Part shown: in pieces, positions 44,126-54,162 of the stretch
Layout of the letters: each line of letters starts with the position of its first letter
Numbering within the stretch: position 1 is the first letter of the stretch
Source: RHKX01 sp963784885
GTDB lineage: Bacteria > Actinomycetota > Thermoleophilia > Solirubrobacterales > 70-9
Assembly (NCBI GenBank): GCA_963784885.1
Contig: CAWATA010000005.1
Coordinates: 62,001-126,000 of the forward strand
Length of the DNA stretch: 64,000 nt
Direction of reading: 5' to 3'
The notes under the pieces: model-generated
Told to the model about the DNA's origin: nothing
Databases searched by the model: none
Seen by the model: only the letters and a program-made list of their open reading frames with translations
Position numbers and translations under genes: made by a program

Positions 44126-44980
44126 CTACGGAGCCGCGGTTCCCTCCGCCGCGACGGCGCTCGGGGCAGCGCCGCGGGTCGGGGCGGCGCCGCCCTCCTC
44201 GCGGGTGAGCTTGTGGGCGAGGTAGACGGGGATGATCGAGATCAGGATCACGAAGACCGCGACGACGTTGACGATCGGAAGCTGGTTGGGGCGCGAGAAG
44301 TTGGTGAAGATCCAGAGCGGCAGGGTCTCGATCCCGGCGCCGGCGGTGAAGGTCGTGACGATGATCTCGTCGAAGGAAAGACCGAAGGCGAGCAGGCCGC
44401 CGGCGACGAGGGCGGTCTGCATGCTCGGGAGAGTGACGCGGCGGAAGGTGGTCCACGGGGTGGCGCCGAGGTCGGCGGAGGCCTCCTCGAAGGAGCCCGA
44501 GACTCGGCGGAGCCGGGCGACGACGTTGTTGTAGACGACGACGATGCAGAAGGTCGCATGGCCGACGACGACGGTCAGAAACCCGAGGTCGAAGCCGAGG
44601 AACTGCGTGAAGGTCGTGTTCAGGGCGACGCCGCTGACGATGCCCGGCAGCGCAATCGGGAGGATGACCAGGAAGGAGATGGTCTCGCGGCCGAAGAAGC
44701 GGAACCGGGAGACGGCGAGCGACGCGAGCGAGCCCAGGGCGAGCGCGAGGATCGTCGCGACGGCGGCGACCTGGAGCGAGGTGAAGAAGGCCTCGCGGGC
44801 GCCGCTGTTGCTGAGCGCGTCGCCGAGCCACTCGGTCGTCAGCCCCGGCGGCGGCCACTCGAGCGCGCGGCTGGTGTTGAACGCGTAGACGAAGATCACC
44901 GCAAGCGGGATGTAGATGAACGCGAGCGTGACTCCGCTCGCGGCCCGGAGCAGCAACTCGGCGCGCTTCGAGAGCCTCAT
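44126..44980 (-). CDS. potC: Polyamine ABC transporter permease PotC-like
   Basis: 284 residues, six membrane helices. The ABC-permease coupling loop EEASADLGATPWTTFRRVTLP (EAA motif) contacts the ATPase. ATG 44980 starts the basic MRLSKRAE n-region, 16 nt after the end of potB; an in-frame upstream ATG (45019) lies inside potB. With PotA, PotB and PotD it forms a type I importer for spermidine or putrescine. Similarity is to PotC of E. coli in length and order. The C-terminal 25 residues are alanine-rich and specific to this lineage. Confidence 0.9.
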   Translation of the reverse strand: MRLSKRAELLLRAASGVTLAFIYIPLAVIFVYAFNTSRALEWPPPGLTTEWLGDALSNSGAREAFFTSLQVAAVATILALALGSLASLAVSRFRFFGRETISFLVILPIALPGIVSGVALNTTFTQFLGFDLGFLTVVVGHATFCIVVVYNNVVARLRRVSGSFEEASADLGATPWTTFRRVTLPSMQTALVAGGLLAFGLSFDEIIVTTFTAGAGIETLPLWIFTNFSRPNQLPIVNVVAVFVILISIIPVYLAHKLTREEGGAAPTRGAAPSAVAAEGTAAP

Positions 44981-44996
44981 CTGCCCATCACCCCGC

Positions 44997-45893
44997 TCAT
45001 ACGTGCTCGAACGCTCCAAGGCGCCGGGCGATCAGCAGGTAGAGGATCATGATCGCGATCGGGATCGTCGTCAGCGCCGCCGCCAGCGGCAGGTTGTTGG
45101 TGATGTTCGAGTAGATCGTGTTGCCGATGAACTGCGTATTGCTGACCAGAGACGGCGTGATGAAGTCGCCGAGGGTCAGCGAGAACGTGAAGATCGAGCC
45201 GGCGACGATCGCCGGGAACACGAGCGGCCAGACGACGCTCCGGAACGTCTTCCACGGCTTCGCGCCGAGGTCGTCGGAGGCCGCGAGGACGGAGTTCGGG
45301 ATCCGTTCCAGGCCCGCGTAGACGGGGATGATCATGTAAGGCAGCCAGATGTAGCTCATGACGAGCCAGACGGCGACGTTGCCGTAGCCGGGGCCGGAGA
45401 GCCCGAGCGGGTCGAGGACCCAGTTGAAGATCCCCTCCTCGCTGAGGATCGTCCGCCAGGCGTAGACCTTGACCAGGTACGACGACCAGAGCGGGACCAG
45501 GACCGCCACGACCAGCAATCCCTTCGACCGCGGCCGCGCGACCTTGGCCATGAAGAAGGCGAGCGGCAGGGCCAGCAGCGCGTCCGTCACCGTCACCGCC
45601 GCTGCGATCAGGACCGTCCGCAGCGTGATCGTGCGGTAGACGGAGTCGGTGAAGATGGTCTCGAAGTTGTCCAGCGTGAACGTCTGCTGGACCTCGCCGC
45701 TCAGTTCCCCGAGCGACCAGAAGCTGGCGGCCAGCAGCACCGCCAGCGAGCCGAGATAGCCGACCACCAGCCAGCCCACGGGGCCGGCCAGCAGGGCACC
45801 GACCTGGAGGCGCGGACGGCCGTGGAAGAGATCGGCGAGCCGATGGCCCGCCGATCTCCTCGGCTTCGGAGCTCCGAGCCCCGCTGCTTCCAC
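44997..45893 (-). CDS. potB: Polyamine ABC transporter permease PotB-like
   Basis: 298 residues with six membrane helices and the coupling loop ASDDLGAKPWKTFRSVVWPL. The segment LWSSYLVKVYAWRTIL is strongly conserved in PotB-type permeases. About 35 extra polar residues precede the first helix. The start is GTG 45893, with GGAGG about 12 nt upstream. It is the third gene in the potA-potD-potB-potC order, 30 bp downstream of potD. It pairs with PotC to form the membrane channel. Confidence 0.9.
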   Translation of the reverse strand: MEAAGLGAPKPRRSAGHRLADLFHGRPRLQVGALLAGPVGWLVVGYLGSLAVLLAASFWSLGELSGEVQQTFTLDNFETIFTDSVYRTITLRTVLIAAAVTVTDALLALPLAFFMAKVARPRSKGLLVVAVLVPLWSSYLVKVYAWRTILSEEGIFNWVLDPLGLSGPGYGNVAVWLVMSYIWLPYMIIPVYAGLERIPNSVLAASDDLGAKPWKTFRSVVWPLVFPAIVAGSIFTFSLTLGDFITPSLVSNTQFIGNTIYSNITNNLPLAAALTTIPIAIMILYLLIARRLGAFEHV

Positions 45894-45923
45894 GGTCGTT
45901 CGCGTCCTCCGGTCGGCGTTCGG

Positions 45924-47129
45924 CTAGCCCTTGACCTCCGTCCAGGCCTGATTCCACTCGTCGTACGTCTTGCAGACGTCACCGCGGTCGTCGCCGCAGT
46001 CGGAGACCGGAGTGGTCCAGTAGAACACCTCGTCGAGGTACTGGCTGCCGTCCGCGTCGTAGATCTCGCAGTGATTCGGATCGGCCGTGAAGTCGCAGGC
46101 CTTCTCGTTGGCCGGCGCCTCCCCGAACCACTCCGCCACGGCGGCGTTGGTCTTCGGGTCGATGATGTGGTTCATCCACATGTACATGCAGTTCGGATGC
46201 TGTGCCTCCGAGCTGACCATCCACGTGTCGGACCAACCGGTCGAACCCTCGGCGGGGTAGACCGCATCGACGGGCTGGTTGTCGCCCTGCAGGAGCTGGT
46301 TGATCACCTGCCAGGTCGTCCCGACGACGCTGTCGCCGTTGGTGAACGCCTGGATCTCCTTGGTGTAGTCCGACCAGTACTCACCGATGTACTCGTTCTG
46401 CGTCTTCAGCAGATCGATTGCCGCGTTGAACTGATCCTCGTCCAGCTCGTAGGGGTTCGTGATCCCCAGGTCCGGCTGCGTCTGCATCAGATACAGCGCC
46501 GCGTCGGCGATGTAGATCGGGCTGTCGTAGGCCGTGATCTTGCCCTTGTTCGGCTCCATCTGCTTCGGATCGAAGACCGCGCCCCACGAATCGGCTGCGG
46601 GCTTGACGACGTCGGTGTTGGACATCAGCAGGTTCGCCCCACGTCCGTGCGGGATGCCGTACATCTGGCCGTCGACGCTGTTGTAGGGCTGGTCCTTCAG
46701 GCCCGGGAACACGTCGGCGTAGTTGGAGACGAGGTCGGTGTTGACCGGGGCGACGTCGCCGCCGTCGATCAACCGCAGCGTCGCGTCGCCGGACGCCGAG
46801 ACGCCGTCGTAGTCACCCGTTCGCATCAAGGTCACCATCTCGTCGGAGGTGTTCCCGATCTTGACGTTGACCTGACAACCGGTCTGCTTCTCGAAGTCGC
46901 TGATCCAGTCCACCTTGGGATCGGTCGAGCCGTCCTCGCAGTAGCCGGCCCAGCAGATCAGGTTCAGTTCGCCTTCCCCCTGTCCGACCTCGGTCAGCAT
47001 GTCTCCACCGGCACTCGTGCTGTCGCTCGAGTCGTCGCTTCCGCATCCGATTGCGAAGGCGGCAATGAAGACGCTCAGGCCTGCCACGGCGAGCCAGGCC
47101 CACCGTGCAGAGCGCGCATCGCTACTCAT
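45924..47129 (-). CDS. potD: Polyamine-binding lipoprotein PotD-like
   Basis: 401 residues. A lipobox near residue 29 (FAIGCGSD) anchors it outside the membrane. The mature protein is a PotD/PotF-type binding protein: NLICWAGYC, YDGVSASGDATLRLI, NKGKITAYDSPIYIADAAL, TNPYELDEDQF and VWQ-like TTWQVINQLL. Five or more cysteines, including two in the C-terminal region, suggest disulfides not seen in E. coli PotD. A very strong ribosome site (AGAGGAGGAAAG) precedes the ATG. The acidic and aromatic pocket residues fit polyamines, but other small cations are possible. Confidence 0.9.
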   Translation of the reverse strand: MSSDARSARWAWLAVAGLSVFIAAFAIGCGSDDSSDSTSAGGDMLTEVGQGEGELNLICWAGYCEDGSTDPKVDWISDFEKQTGCQVNVKIGNTSDEMVTLMRTGDYDGVSASGDATLRLIDGGDVAPVNTDLVSNYADVFPGLKDQPYNSVDGQMYGIPHGRGANLLMSNTDVVKPAADSWGAVFDPKQMEPNKGKITAYDSPIYIADAALYLMQTQPDLGITNPYELDEDQFNAAIDLLKTQNEYIGEYWSDYTKEIQAFTNGDSVVGTTWQVINQLLQGDNQPVDAVYPAEGSTGWSDTWMVSSEAQHPNCMYMWMNHIIDPKTNAAVAEWFGEAPANEKACDFTADPNHCEIYDADGSQYLDEVFYWTTPVSDCGDDRGDVCKTYDEWNQAWTEVKG

Positions 47130-47151
47130 CTTTCCTCCTCTGTTGATCTTG

Positions 47152-48213
47152 CTACCCCATTGCTCCCTGCTGCTCGGCTACCGCGACCGTGTGCTCGCGT
47201 CGCCAACCAACCCTTACCCGCTGCCCCCGCAGGCCCTCGTCCTCGTGCGAGGTCTGCTCGAGGTTCTGCCGCGCCACCTGGAGGCGGTCTCCGCCGTCGA
47301 GGTCGACGTGGAATCTCGTGACCATCCCCGCGTAGGAGACGTCGGCGATCGTTCCCTCCTCGACGACCAGGCCCTGCGACGGCTCGCCGGGCGCGAGCAG
47401 CCGGACCTTCTCGGGGCGGACCGTGAAGCTGCCCCCGTCGCGGTGGATCAGGTTCGAGACGCCGACGAAGCCGGCGACGAAGGCGTTGCTCGGGCGCTCG
47501 TAGACGCCCTCGGGCTCTCCGACCTGCTCGATCCGGCCCTCGTTGAAGACGGCGATGCGGTCCGACATAGTCAGCGCCTCCTCCTGGTCGTGGGTCACGT
47601 AGATGAACGTGATTCCGACCTCGCGCTGGATCTGCTTGAGCTCGACCTGGAGCTGTTCGCGGAGCTTCAGGTCGAGGGCGCCGAGCGGCTCGTCGAGGAG
47701 CAACACCCGCGGGCGGTTGACGATGGCCCGGGCGAGGGCGACGCGCTGGCGCTGCCCGCCGGAGAGTTCGGTCGGCTTGCGGTCGTCGTAGCCGGGAAGC
47801 CGGACCATCTCGAGCGCCTCGGCGCGACGCTTGCGGCGCTCGTCCCTTCCGACCCGGGCGACGCGGAGGCCGTACTCGACGTTGTCGCCCACCGTCATGT
47901 GCGGGAACAGCGCGTAGTCCTGAAAGACGGTGTTGACGTCGCGGTCGTAGGCGGCGAGCTCGGTGACGTCGTTTCCGGCGAGCTCGACGCGGCCCTCGTC
48001 GGGAAGCTCGAAGCCGGCGACCATCCGCAGCATCGTCGTCTTGCCCGAGCCCGAGGGACCGAGCATCGTGAAGAACTCGCCGCGGCGGATGTCGAGGTCG
48101 ACGCGGTCGACGGCGACGACCTCACCGTAGGTCTTCCGGACACCCGAAAGCCGGACGTCGGGGACGTCGCCTGCATCGCTGGTGCTCGCTGTTCGGATCG
48201 CTGCCTTTGCCAT
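47152..48213 (-). CDS. potA: Polyamine ABC transporter ATP-binding protein PotA-like
   Basis: 353 residues from ATG 48213 (TTG 48222 is the longer alternative). Walker A GPSGSGKTT, Q-loop VFQDYALFPH, signature LSGGQRQRV, Walker B LLLDEPLGALD, and the H-loop VTHDQEEAL. The C-terminal third is a TOBE regulatory domain (VRPEKVRLL). It supplies ATP hydrolysis for PotBCD and is the first gene of the operon, 22 bp from potD. No obvious operator precedes it. Length is typical for spermidine/putrescine ATPases. Confidence 0.93.
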   Translation of the reverse strand: MAKAAIRTASTSDAGDVPDVRLSGVRKTYGEVVAVDRVDLDIRRGEFFTMLGPSGSGKTTMLRMVAGFELPDEGRVELAGNDVTELAAYDRDVNTVFQDYALFPHMTVGDNVEYGLRVARVGRDERRKRRAEALEMVRLPGYDDRKPTELSGGQRQRVALARAIVNRPRVLLLDEPLGALDLKLREQLQVELKQIQREVGITFIYVTHDQEEALTMSDRIAVFNEGRIEQVGEPEGVYERPSNAFVAGFVGVSNLIHRDGGSFTVRPEKVRLLAPGEPSQGLVVEEGTIADVSYAGMVTRFHVDLDGGDRLQVARQNLEQTSHEDEGLRGQRVRVGWRREHTVAVAEQQGAMG

Positions 48214-48282
48214 TTCGTACAAAAGCCGGACGGGACGGTCGCGACGCTACCCCAAACGGATGCCCCGGTGGATTACGGCGCT

Positions 48283-48309
48283 GGACAACTTTGGCCCGGC
48301 CGGTTGTCC
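48283..48309 (-). terminator. Hairpin downstream of the minus-strand MBL gene
   Basis: GGACAAC (48283-48289) and GTTGTCC (48303-48309) are perfect 7-nt arms around a 13-nt GC-rich centre. It lies in the 106-bp gap after the MBL-fold gene and before potA on the same strand, where a terminator would insulate the pot operon. There is no T-tract. Confidence 0.5.
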
Positions 48310-48319
48310 GGCCCGTACA

Positions 48320-49324
48320 TCAGCTTCCGCCGGCGGCACGCCAGACGACGGGATCGGAGCCCTCGATGCGCTCCGCCCCGCCGAGCTTCTCGAGATGGTC
48401 GAGGTAGGCGAGCGCGAGCTGCAAGGCCCACGCCGCGGCCGGTCCGCTCACGTTGTCCTTGCCGAGCATGTGCTCGACGACGCCGTACGGGGTCTTGTCG
48501 CCGTCGGCGAGCGCCTCCCTGACGTTGCCGAGCTGGGAGCCGACCTCCTCCCGGTAGGCGGCGATCTTCGCGCCGACGTCGCGGAACGTCCGGCCGTGGC
48601 CGGGAAGACAGAGGCGGATGTCGAGCTCGTCGACGACGTCGAGAGAGCTCAGGAACTCGCCCACCGGGTCGGGCGTGTGACCGTGGTCGTAGAAGAGGGA
48701 GATCCGGCCGAGCAGGTGATCGCCGGAGACCAGCAGCCCGCTCTCCGGCTCGTGGAGGACGACGTGGGAGGGCGCGTGTCCGGGGGTCTCGTAGGCGCGG
48801 AAGAAACCGAGATCGGTCGCGACCTCGACGCCGTCGATCAGCTCGCGGTCGGGCGGGACGACGCGGTCGATGTAGGGGCTCTCGCCGCGCCGCTCCTCGT
48901 ATCGCTCCAGCGTCGCCGCCGGCACGCCGCTGTGACGGGCGACCTCGATCCGCCCGTCGAGCGCTTCATCGGGGTGCTCGGCCATCGCGCGGACGTGGCC
49001 CCAGGCCGGGTGCATCCAGAGTTCGCAGCCGGCGGCCTCGACGATCGGCCCGGCGGCGCCGTAGTGGTCGCTGTGGGAGTGGGTGCAGACGACGAGGCGG
49101 ACGTCGCGGAGCTTCAGCTTCGCCTGCCCGAGCGCCAGCTCGAGCTGGTGGAGCCCCTCCTCCCCGCCGATCCCGGTGTCGAAGAGGACGATGCCGTCGC
49201 CGCGCGAGATCGCCCAGGAGTTGACGTGCGGGACGCCCGGCCATGGACAGGGCAGCCGCAGGCGCCAGACGCCGGGCAGAATCCGCTCGCTGCGGGCGAC
49301 CTCGTTGCGGCGCTCCTGCGTCAT
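48320..49324 (-). CDS. MBL-fold metallo-hydrolase, larger type
   Basis: 334 residues. Metal motif THSHSDHYG (H-x-H-x-D-H), further ligands in VSGDHLLG and LPGHGRTF. The C-terminal 70 residues (VREALADGDKTPYGVVEHML and AWALQLALAYLDHLEKLG) form the helical extension typical of the LACTB2/glyoxalase-II-like group. Substrate unknown: thioester or nucleic acid hydrolysis are both found in this group. TAGGCT lies 7 nt before the ATG, suggesting a leaderless mRNA. Divergent from a second MBL protein with only 64 bp between the starts. Confidence 0.85.
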   Translation of the reverse strand: MTQERRNEVARSERILPGVWRLRLPCPWPGVPHVNSWAISRGDGIVLFDTGIGGEEGLHQLELALGQAKLKLRDVRLVVCTHSHSDHYGAAGPIVEAAGCELWMHPAWGHVRAMAEHPDEALDGRIEVARHSGVPAATLERYEERRGESPYIDRVVPPDRELIDGVEVATDLGFFRAYETPGHAPSHVVLHEPESGLLVSGDHLLGRISLFYDHGHTPDPVGEFLSSLDVVDELDIRLCLPGHGRTFRDVGAKIAAYREEVGSQLGNVREALADGDKTPYGVVEHMLGKDNVSGPAAAWALQLALAYLDHLEKLGGAERIEGSDPVVWRAAGGS

Positions 49325-49388
49325 GGCGGCGAGCCTATCCCGCCCCGAGCCGAGCGGGAGCGCGGCCCGCTCCGGCTAGGATCCGGGC

Positions 49389-50087
49389 ATGAGCATTCCC
49401 ACCGCTGACAGCCACACCCGGATCAGCCGCTACGGCATGGTCAACGCCTTCCTCGTCGAGGAGGAGGACGGCCTGACCCTGATCGACACCGGGCTGAAGG
49501 GAACGGGCAAGAAGATCCTCGCCGAGGCGAACGCGCTCGGGCAGCCGATCGTCCGGATCGCGCTCACCCACGCGCACGGCGACCACATCGGTGGGCTCGA
49601 CGAGCTGCGCGCCCAGCTCCCGGATGCCGAGGTACTGATCTCGGCCCGCGACGCCATCCTCCTCGCCGGCGACAAGACCCTGCAGGAGGGCGAGACCGGC
49701 AAGCTCAAAGGCAGCTACCCGGGCGCGAAGACCAAGCCCACCCGCACGATCGAGGGCGGCGAGCGCGTCGGATCGCTCGAGGTGATCGCAACGCCCGGCC
49801 ACACTCCCGGCCACATCTCGTTCCTCGACACCCGCGACCGGACGCTCTACTGCGGCGACGTCTTCTCGACCCTCTTCGGCGTCTACACGACCGCCCGCGC
49901 CAACCCGTTGTTCCCGCTGCCGACGATGGCGACCTGGAACAAGGAGCTGGAGCTCGAGAGCGCCATCGAGCTCCGCACGCACGAACCCGCGGCCCTCGCG
50001 CCCGGCCACGGGCCGGTCAACATCGACGCGCTCGAACAGATGGACGACGCGATCGCCAAGTCGGCGGAGATCGCGGCGAAACGGTAG
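49389..50087 (+). CDS. MBL-fold metallo-hydrolase, short type
   Basis: 232 residues. THAHGDHIG metal motif, GHTPGH, YCGDVF and APGHGPVN supply the ligands of the dinuclear site. It has no extension beyond the core fold, unlike its divergent neighbour. The family covers glyoxalase II, lactonases and many others; no substrate-defining motif is visible. TAGGAT ends 6 nt upstream of the ATG and no ribosome site exists, so it is probably leaderless. The 64-bp divergent region holds both -10 elements and little else. Confidence 0.85.
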   Translation: MSIPTADSHTRISRYGMVNAFLVEEEDGLTLIDTGLKGTGKKILAEANALGQPIVRIALTHAHGDHIGGLDELRAQLPDAEVLISARDAILLAGDKTLQEGETGKLKGSYPGAKTKPTRTIEGGERVGSLEVIATPGHTPGHISFLDTRDRTLYCGDVFSTLFGVYTTARANPLFPLPTMATWNKELELESAIELRTHEPAALAPGHGPVNIDALEQMDDAIAKSAEIAAKR

Positions 50088-50114
50088 GCCGGCGGGGCGC
50101 GCCCGCGCTCTCGC

Positions 50115-51155
50115 CTACAGCGTCGACGGTGCCGGCTGGGGCACCACCTGGGTGCGCCGGTGGCTCGCCTTCGCCGCCGCGAAGCCGACGAGCTGCTTGC
50201 TCGACGGGTCCCAGAGCTTGAGCCGGGAGCTTCGCAAGGACTTCCGGAACGTGAGGACCGGTACCTGGGCGAAGACCTCGTTCTCGTCGTGGGCGCGCTG
50301 CAGGTTGTAGTTGGGGACACGCGCGCTCAGGTGATGGACGTGGTGGAGGCCGATGTTGCCGGTGAAGAACTGAAACGGCTGCGGGAGCTTCAGGTAGCTG
50401 CTGCCCTTCAGCGCCGCCTCCGAGTAGTCCCAGGTCTCGCCGTTCTCCCAGTAGACGTCCTCGAACTGGTGCTGGACGAAGAACAGCCAGACGCCGGCGG
50501 TGCCGGCGATGACGATCAGCGGGGCCTCGATCAGGACCACCGCCTGCCAGCCGAACGCGAGGCAGGCGAGGCCGACCATCACGACGACGGCGACGTTCGT
50601 CAGCAGGATGCTGTTGCGGAGCTTGCCGGGCTTCGAGCCGGCCCAGACGCGGGGACCGATCAGCAGCGACCAGATCGGACCGACGCCGAACATCACGGCC
50701 GGGTGGCGGAAGAGGCGATAGCCGAGCCGCGAGGCCAATCGCTTCGAGTAGTACTCCTCGACCGTCCAGGTCGCGACGTCGCCGGTGCCGCGGCGGTCGA
50801 GGTCGCCGGCGGAGCCGTGGTGGACGGCGTGATGATGGCGCCAGTTGGCGAAGCACTGGAAGGTGAGCAGGCCGAAGATCCGCCCGCCCCAGACGTTCGC
50901 TCGCCGCGAGGCGAAGAACGAGCCGTGCGTGCAGTCGTGGAAGAGGATGAACGTGCGGAGCAGAAAGCCCGCGGCGGGGATCGAGATCAGCAGGACGAGC
51001 CAGTAGGAGACGCCGAGGGCAGCGTACATCGCCGCCCAGAGAGCGAAGAACGCGACCGGCGCGGTGAGGATGTCGAGCAGGGACCGCGAGAGCACGGGGC
51101 GCGCGTAGGGCGCCATCGCTTCCCGCCAGTACGGGTCGTTCGAGGGTTCACTCAT
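50115..51155 (-). CDS. Membrane fatty acid desaturase
   Basis: 346 residues with four main membrane helices and three histidine boxes: HDCTH, WRHHHAVHH and GLHHVHHL, which hold the di-iron centre. This order and spacing match acyl-lipid desaturases of the DesA/Des type. It introduces a double bond into membrane lipid acyl chains using O2 and ferredoxin. The C-terminal 60 residues are basic. GTG and ATG starts were compared; ATG 51155 fits the family N-terminus. It is divergent from glnN by 270 bp. Confidence 0.9.
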   Translation of the reverse strand: MSEPSNDPYWREAMAPYARPVLSRSLLDILTAPVAFFALWAAMYAALGVSYWLVLLISIPAAGFLLRTFILFHDCTHGSFFASRRANVWGGRIFGLLTFQCFANWRHHHAVHHGSAGDLDRRGTGDVATWTVEEYYSKRLASRLGYRLFRHPAVMFGVGPIWSLLIGPRVWAGSKPGKLRNSILLTNVAVVVMVGLACLAFGWQAVVLIEAPLIVIAGTAGVWLFFVQHQFEDVYWENGETWDYSEAALKGSSYLKLPQPFQFFTGNIGLHHVHHLSARVPNYNLQRAHDENEVFAQVPVLTFRKSLRSSRLKLWDPSSKQLVGFAAAKASHRRTQVVPQPAPSTL

Positions 51156-51425
51156 CGCGGTTCAGTATCCTTGCGATCGGGGCCGTCTTAGGCGCCGCGC
51201 ACATCACCGCGACGGCAGAAAGCTTATTCGGTCTCGGATCGGAAAGCGAATCGGAATTCCCTCGCCTGCCCGATGTCGAAGCCCCGGCGCGGGACTTTGT
51301 ACGCGCGGACAAAGGGCCGACGGGGCACAGGGCCTACGGTTCCGGTCAGAACTTTGCGACGATGCACGGACGGCTCGCCCCTGTCGGGACGAGTCGCGCA
51401 GCCACGAGAAGGAGTCAATCACGCC
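51156..51425. promoter_or_regulatory. Divergent desaturase/glnN control region with two dyads
   Basis: 270 bp without a gene. CTTTGT (51295-51300) and ACAAAG (51309-51314) form a perfect dyad with an 8-nt centre. GTTC (51339-51342) and GAAC (51349-51352) form a second, 6-nt-spaced one. Neither is a clear GlnR box. An AAGGAG ribosome site (51409-51414) ends 11 nt before the glnN ATG. The part next to the desaturase shows only AT-rich TTATTCGG near 51222. Confidence 0.45.
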
Positions 51426-53579
<2,154 letters not shown>

Positions 53580-53594
53580 CCGCGGCTACGAGGC

Positions 53595-53624
53595 GGCCCC
53601 GGCGAGCGCACCCCCGCCGGGGCC
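53595..53624 (+). terminator. Terminator hairpin after glnN
   Basis: GGCCCCGGCG (53595-53604) and CGCCGGGGCC (53615-53624) form a perfect 10-bp stem with a 10-nt loop, 15 bp after the glnN stop. It is very stable and lacks a T-run, in keeping with GC-rich terminators. Confidence 0.65.
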
Positions 53625-53660
53625 TCTCGACGCTCCAGCCGGGCGGGGCGAGCCCGCGGT

Positions 53661-53699
53661 GGGTGCGAAATCCGTTGTATATGAACGGAAACCACACCC
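53661..53699. repeat. 39-nt hairpin repeat, copy 1
   Basis: The element starts GGGTGCGAAATCCG and ends in CACCC; it is identical at 35 of 39 positions to 57666-57704 and in the same orientation. Outer arms GGGTG/CACCC and inner arms TCCG/CGGA enclose an 11-nt loop. It lies between glnN and the DUF1330-like gene, in no coding frame I support. Confidence 0.75.
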
Positions 53700-53772
53700 A
53701 GCGGTGATCGGTTCCGGATCTTTCACCCGCCGGCCCCGCCTCGTTGACTCGGACTCAATAGGATCGCCGGCA

Positions 53773-54159
53773 ATGGCTGAGCCCGTCGACGCAGAGCAGC
53801 TGAACCCGGACGCGTTCCGGGAGTTCCTCGAGCGCTCGCGGTCCGGCGACGACGGTCCGGTCGTGATGCTGAACCTGCTCGAGATGAAGCCCGACGGCGG
53901 CATGGAGAAGTACATGGAGTACGGCGCCGCCGTCGCTCCGATCCTCGAGGACGTCGGCGGCAGGCCGATCTTCACCGGCACCGGGGCGAACGCGCTGATC
54001 GGCGGCGATCGCACCTGGGACCTGGTCCTGCTCGTCCGCTACCCGAGCCGGGCTGCGTTCCTGGAGATGATCGGCTCCCCCGCCTACCAGGCGATCGCCC
54101 ACCTGCGGACCGAAGCGCTCGCCTACAGCGAGCTGCACCCGCTCGACGCCGGCGACTGA
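53773..54159 (+). CDS. DUF1330-like small protein
   Basis: 128 residues. The C-terminal 95 residues show a dimeric ferredoxin-like fold: VVMLNLLEMKP, YMEYGAAVAPILEDVGG, WDLVLLVRYPSRAAFLEMI and the Y-Q-A-I-A-H-R-x-E-A-L helix that defines DUF1330 and related Dabb domains. Its function is unknown; some relatives are small monooxygenases or ligand-binding proteins. The ATG has no ribosome site; TAGGAT ends 8 nt upstream. The frame is open further upstream through the 39-nt repeat but without family similarity. It is convergent with the monooxygenase gene (3 bp). Confidence 0.75.
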   Translation: MAEPVDAEQLNPDAFREFLERSRSGDDGPVVMLNLLEMKPDGGMEKYMEYGAAVAPILEDVGGRPIFTGTGANALIGGDRTWDLVLLVRYPSRAAFLEMIGSPAYQAIAHLRTEALAYSELHPLDAGD

Positions 54160-54162
54160 GCC

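Noticed and set aside
51339..51352. LexA/SOS or GlnR box before glnN
   Set aside because: GTTC-N6-GAAC has the dyad turned the wrong way for the actinobacterial SOS box (GAAC-N4-GTTC) and does not fit the GlnR consensus; reported only as a dyad.
53659..53772. 38-codon N-terminal extension of the DUF1330-like protein through the 39-nt repeat
   Set aside because: No ribosome site, unlike family N-termini, and it would translate the structured repeat; the ATG at 53773 has a TAGGAT box in the usual place.
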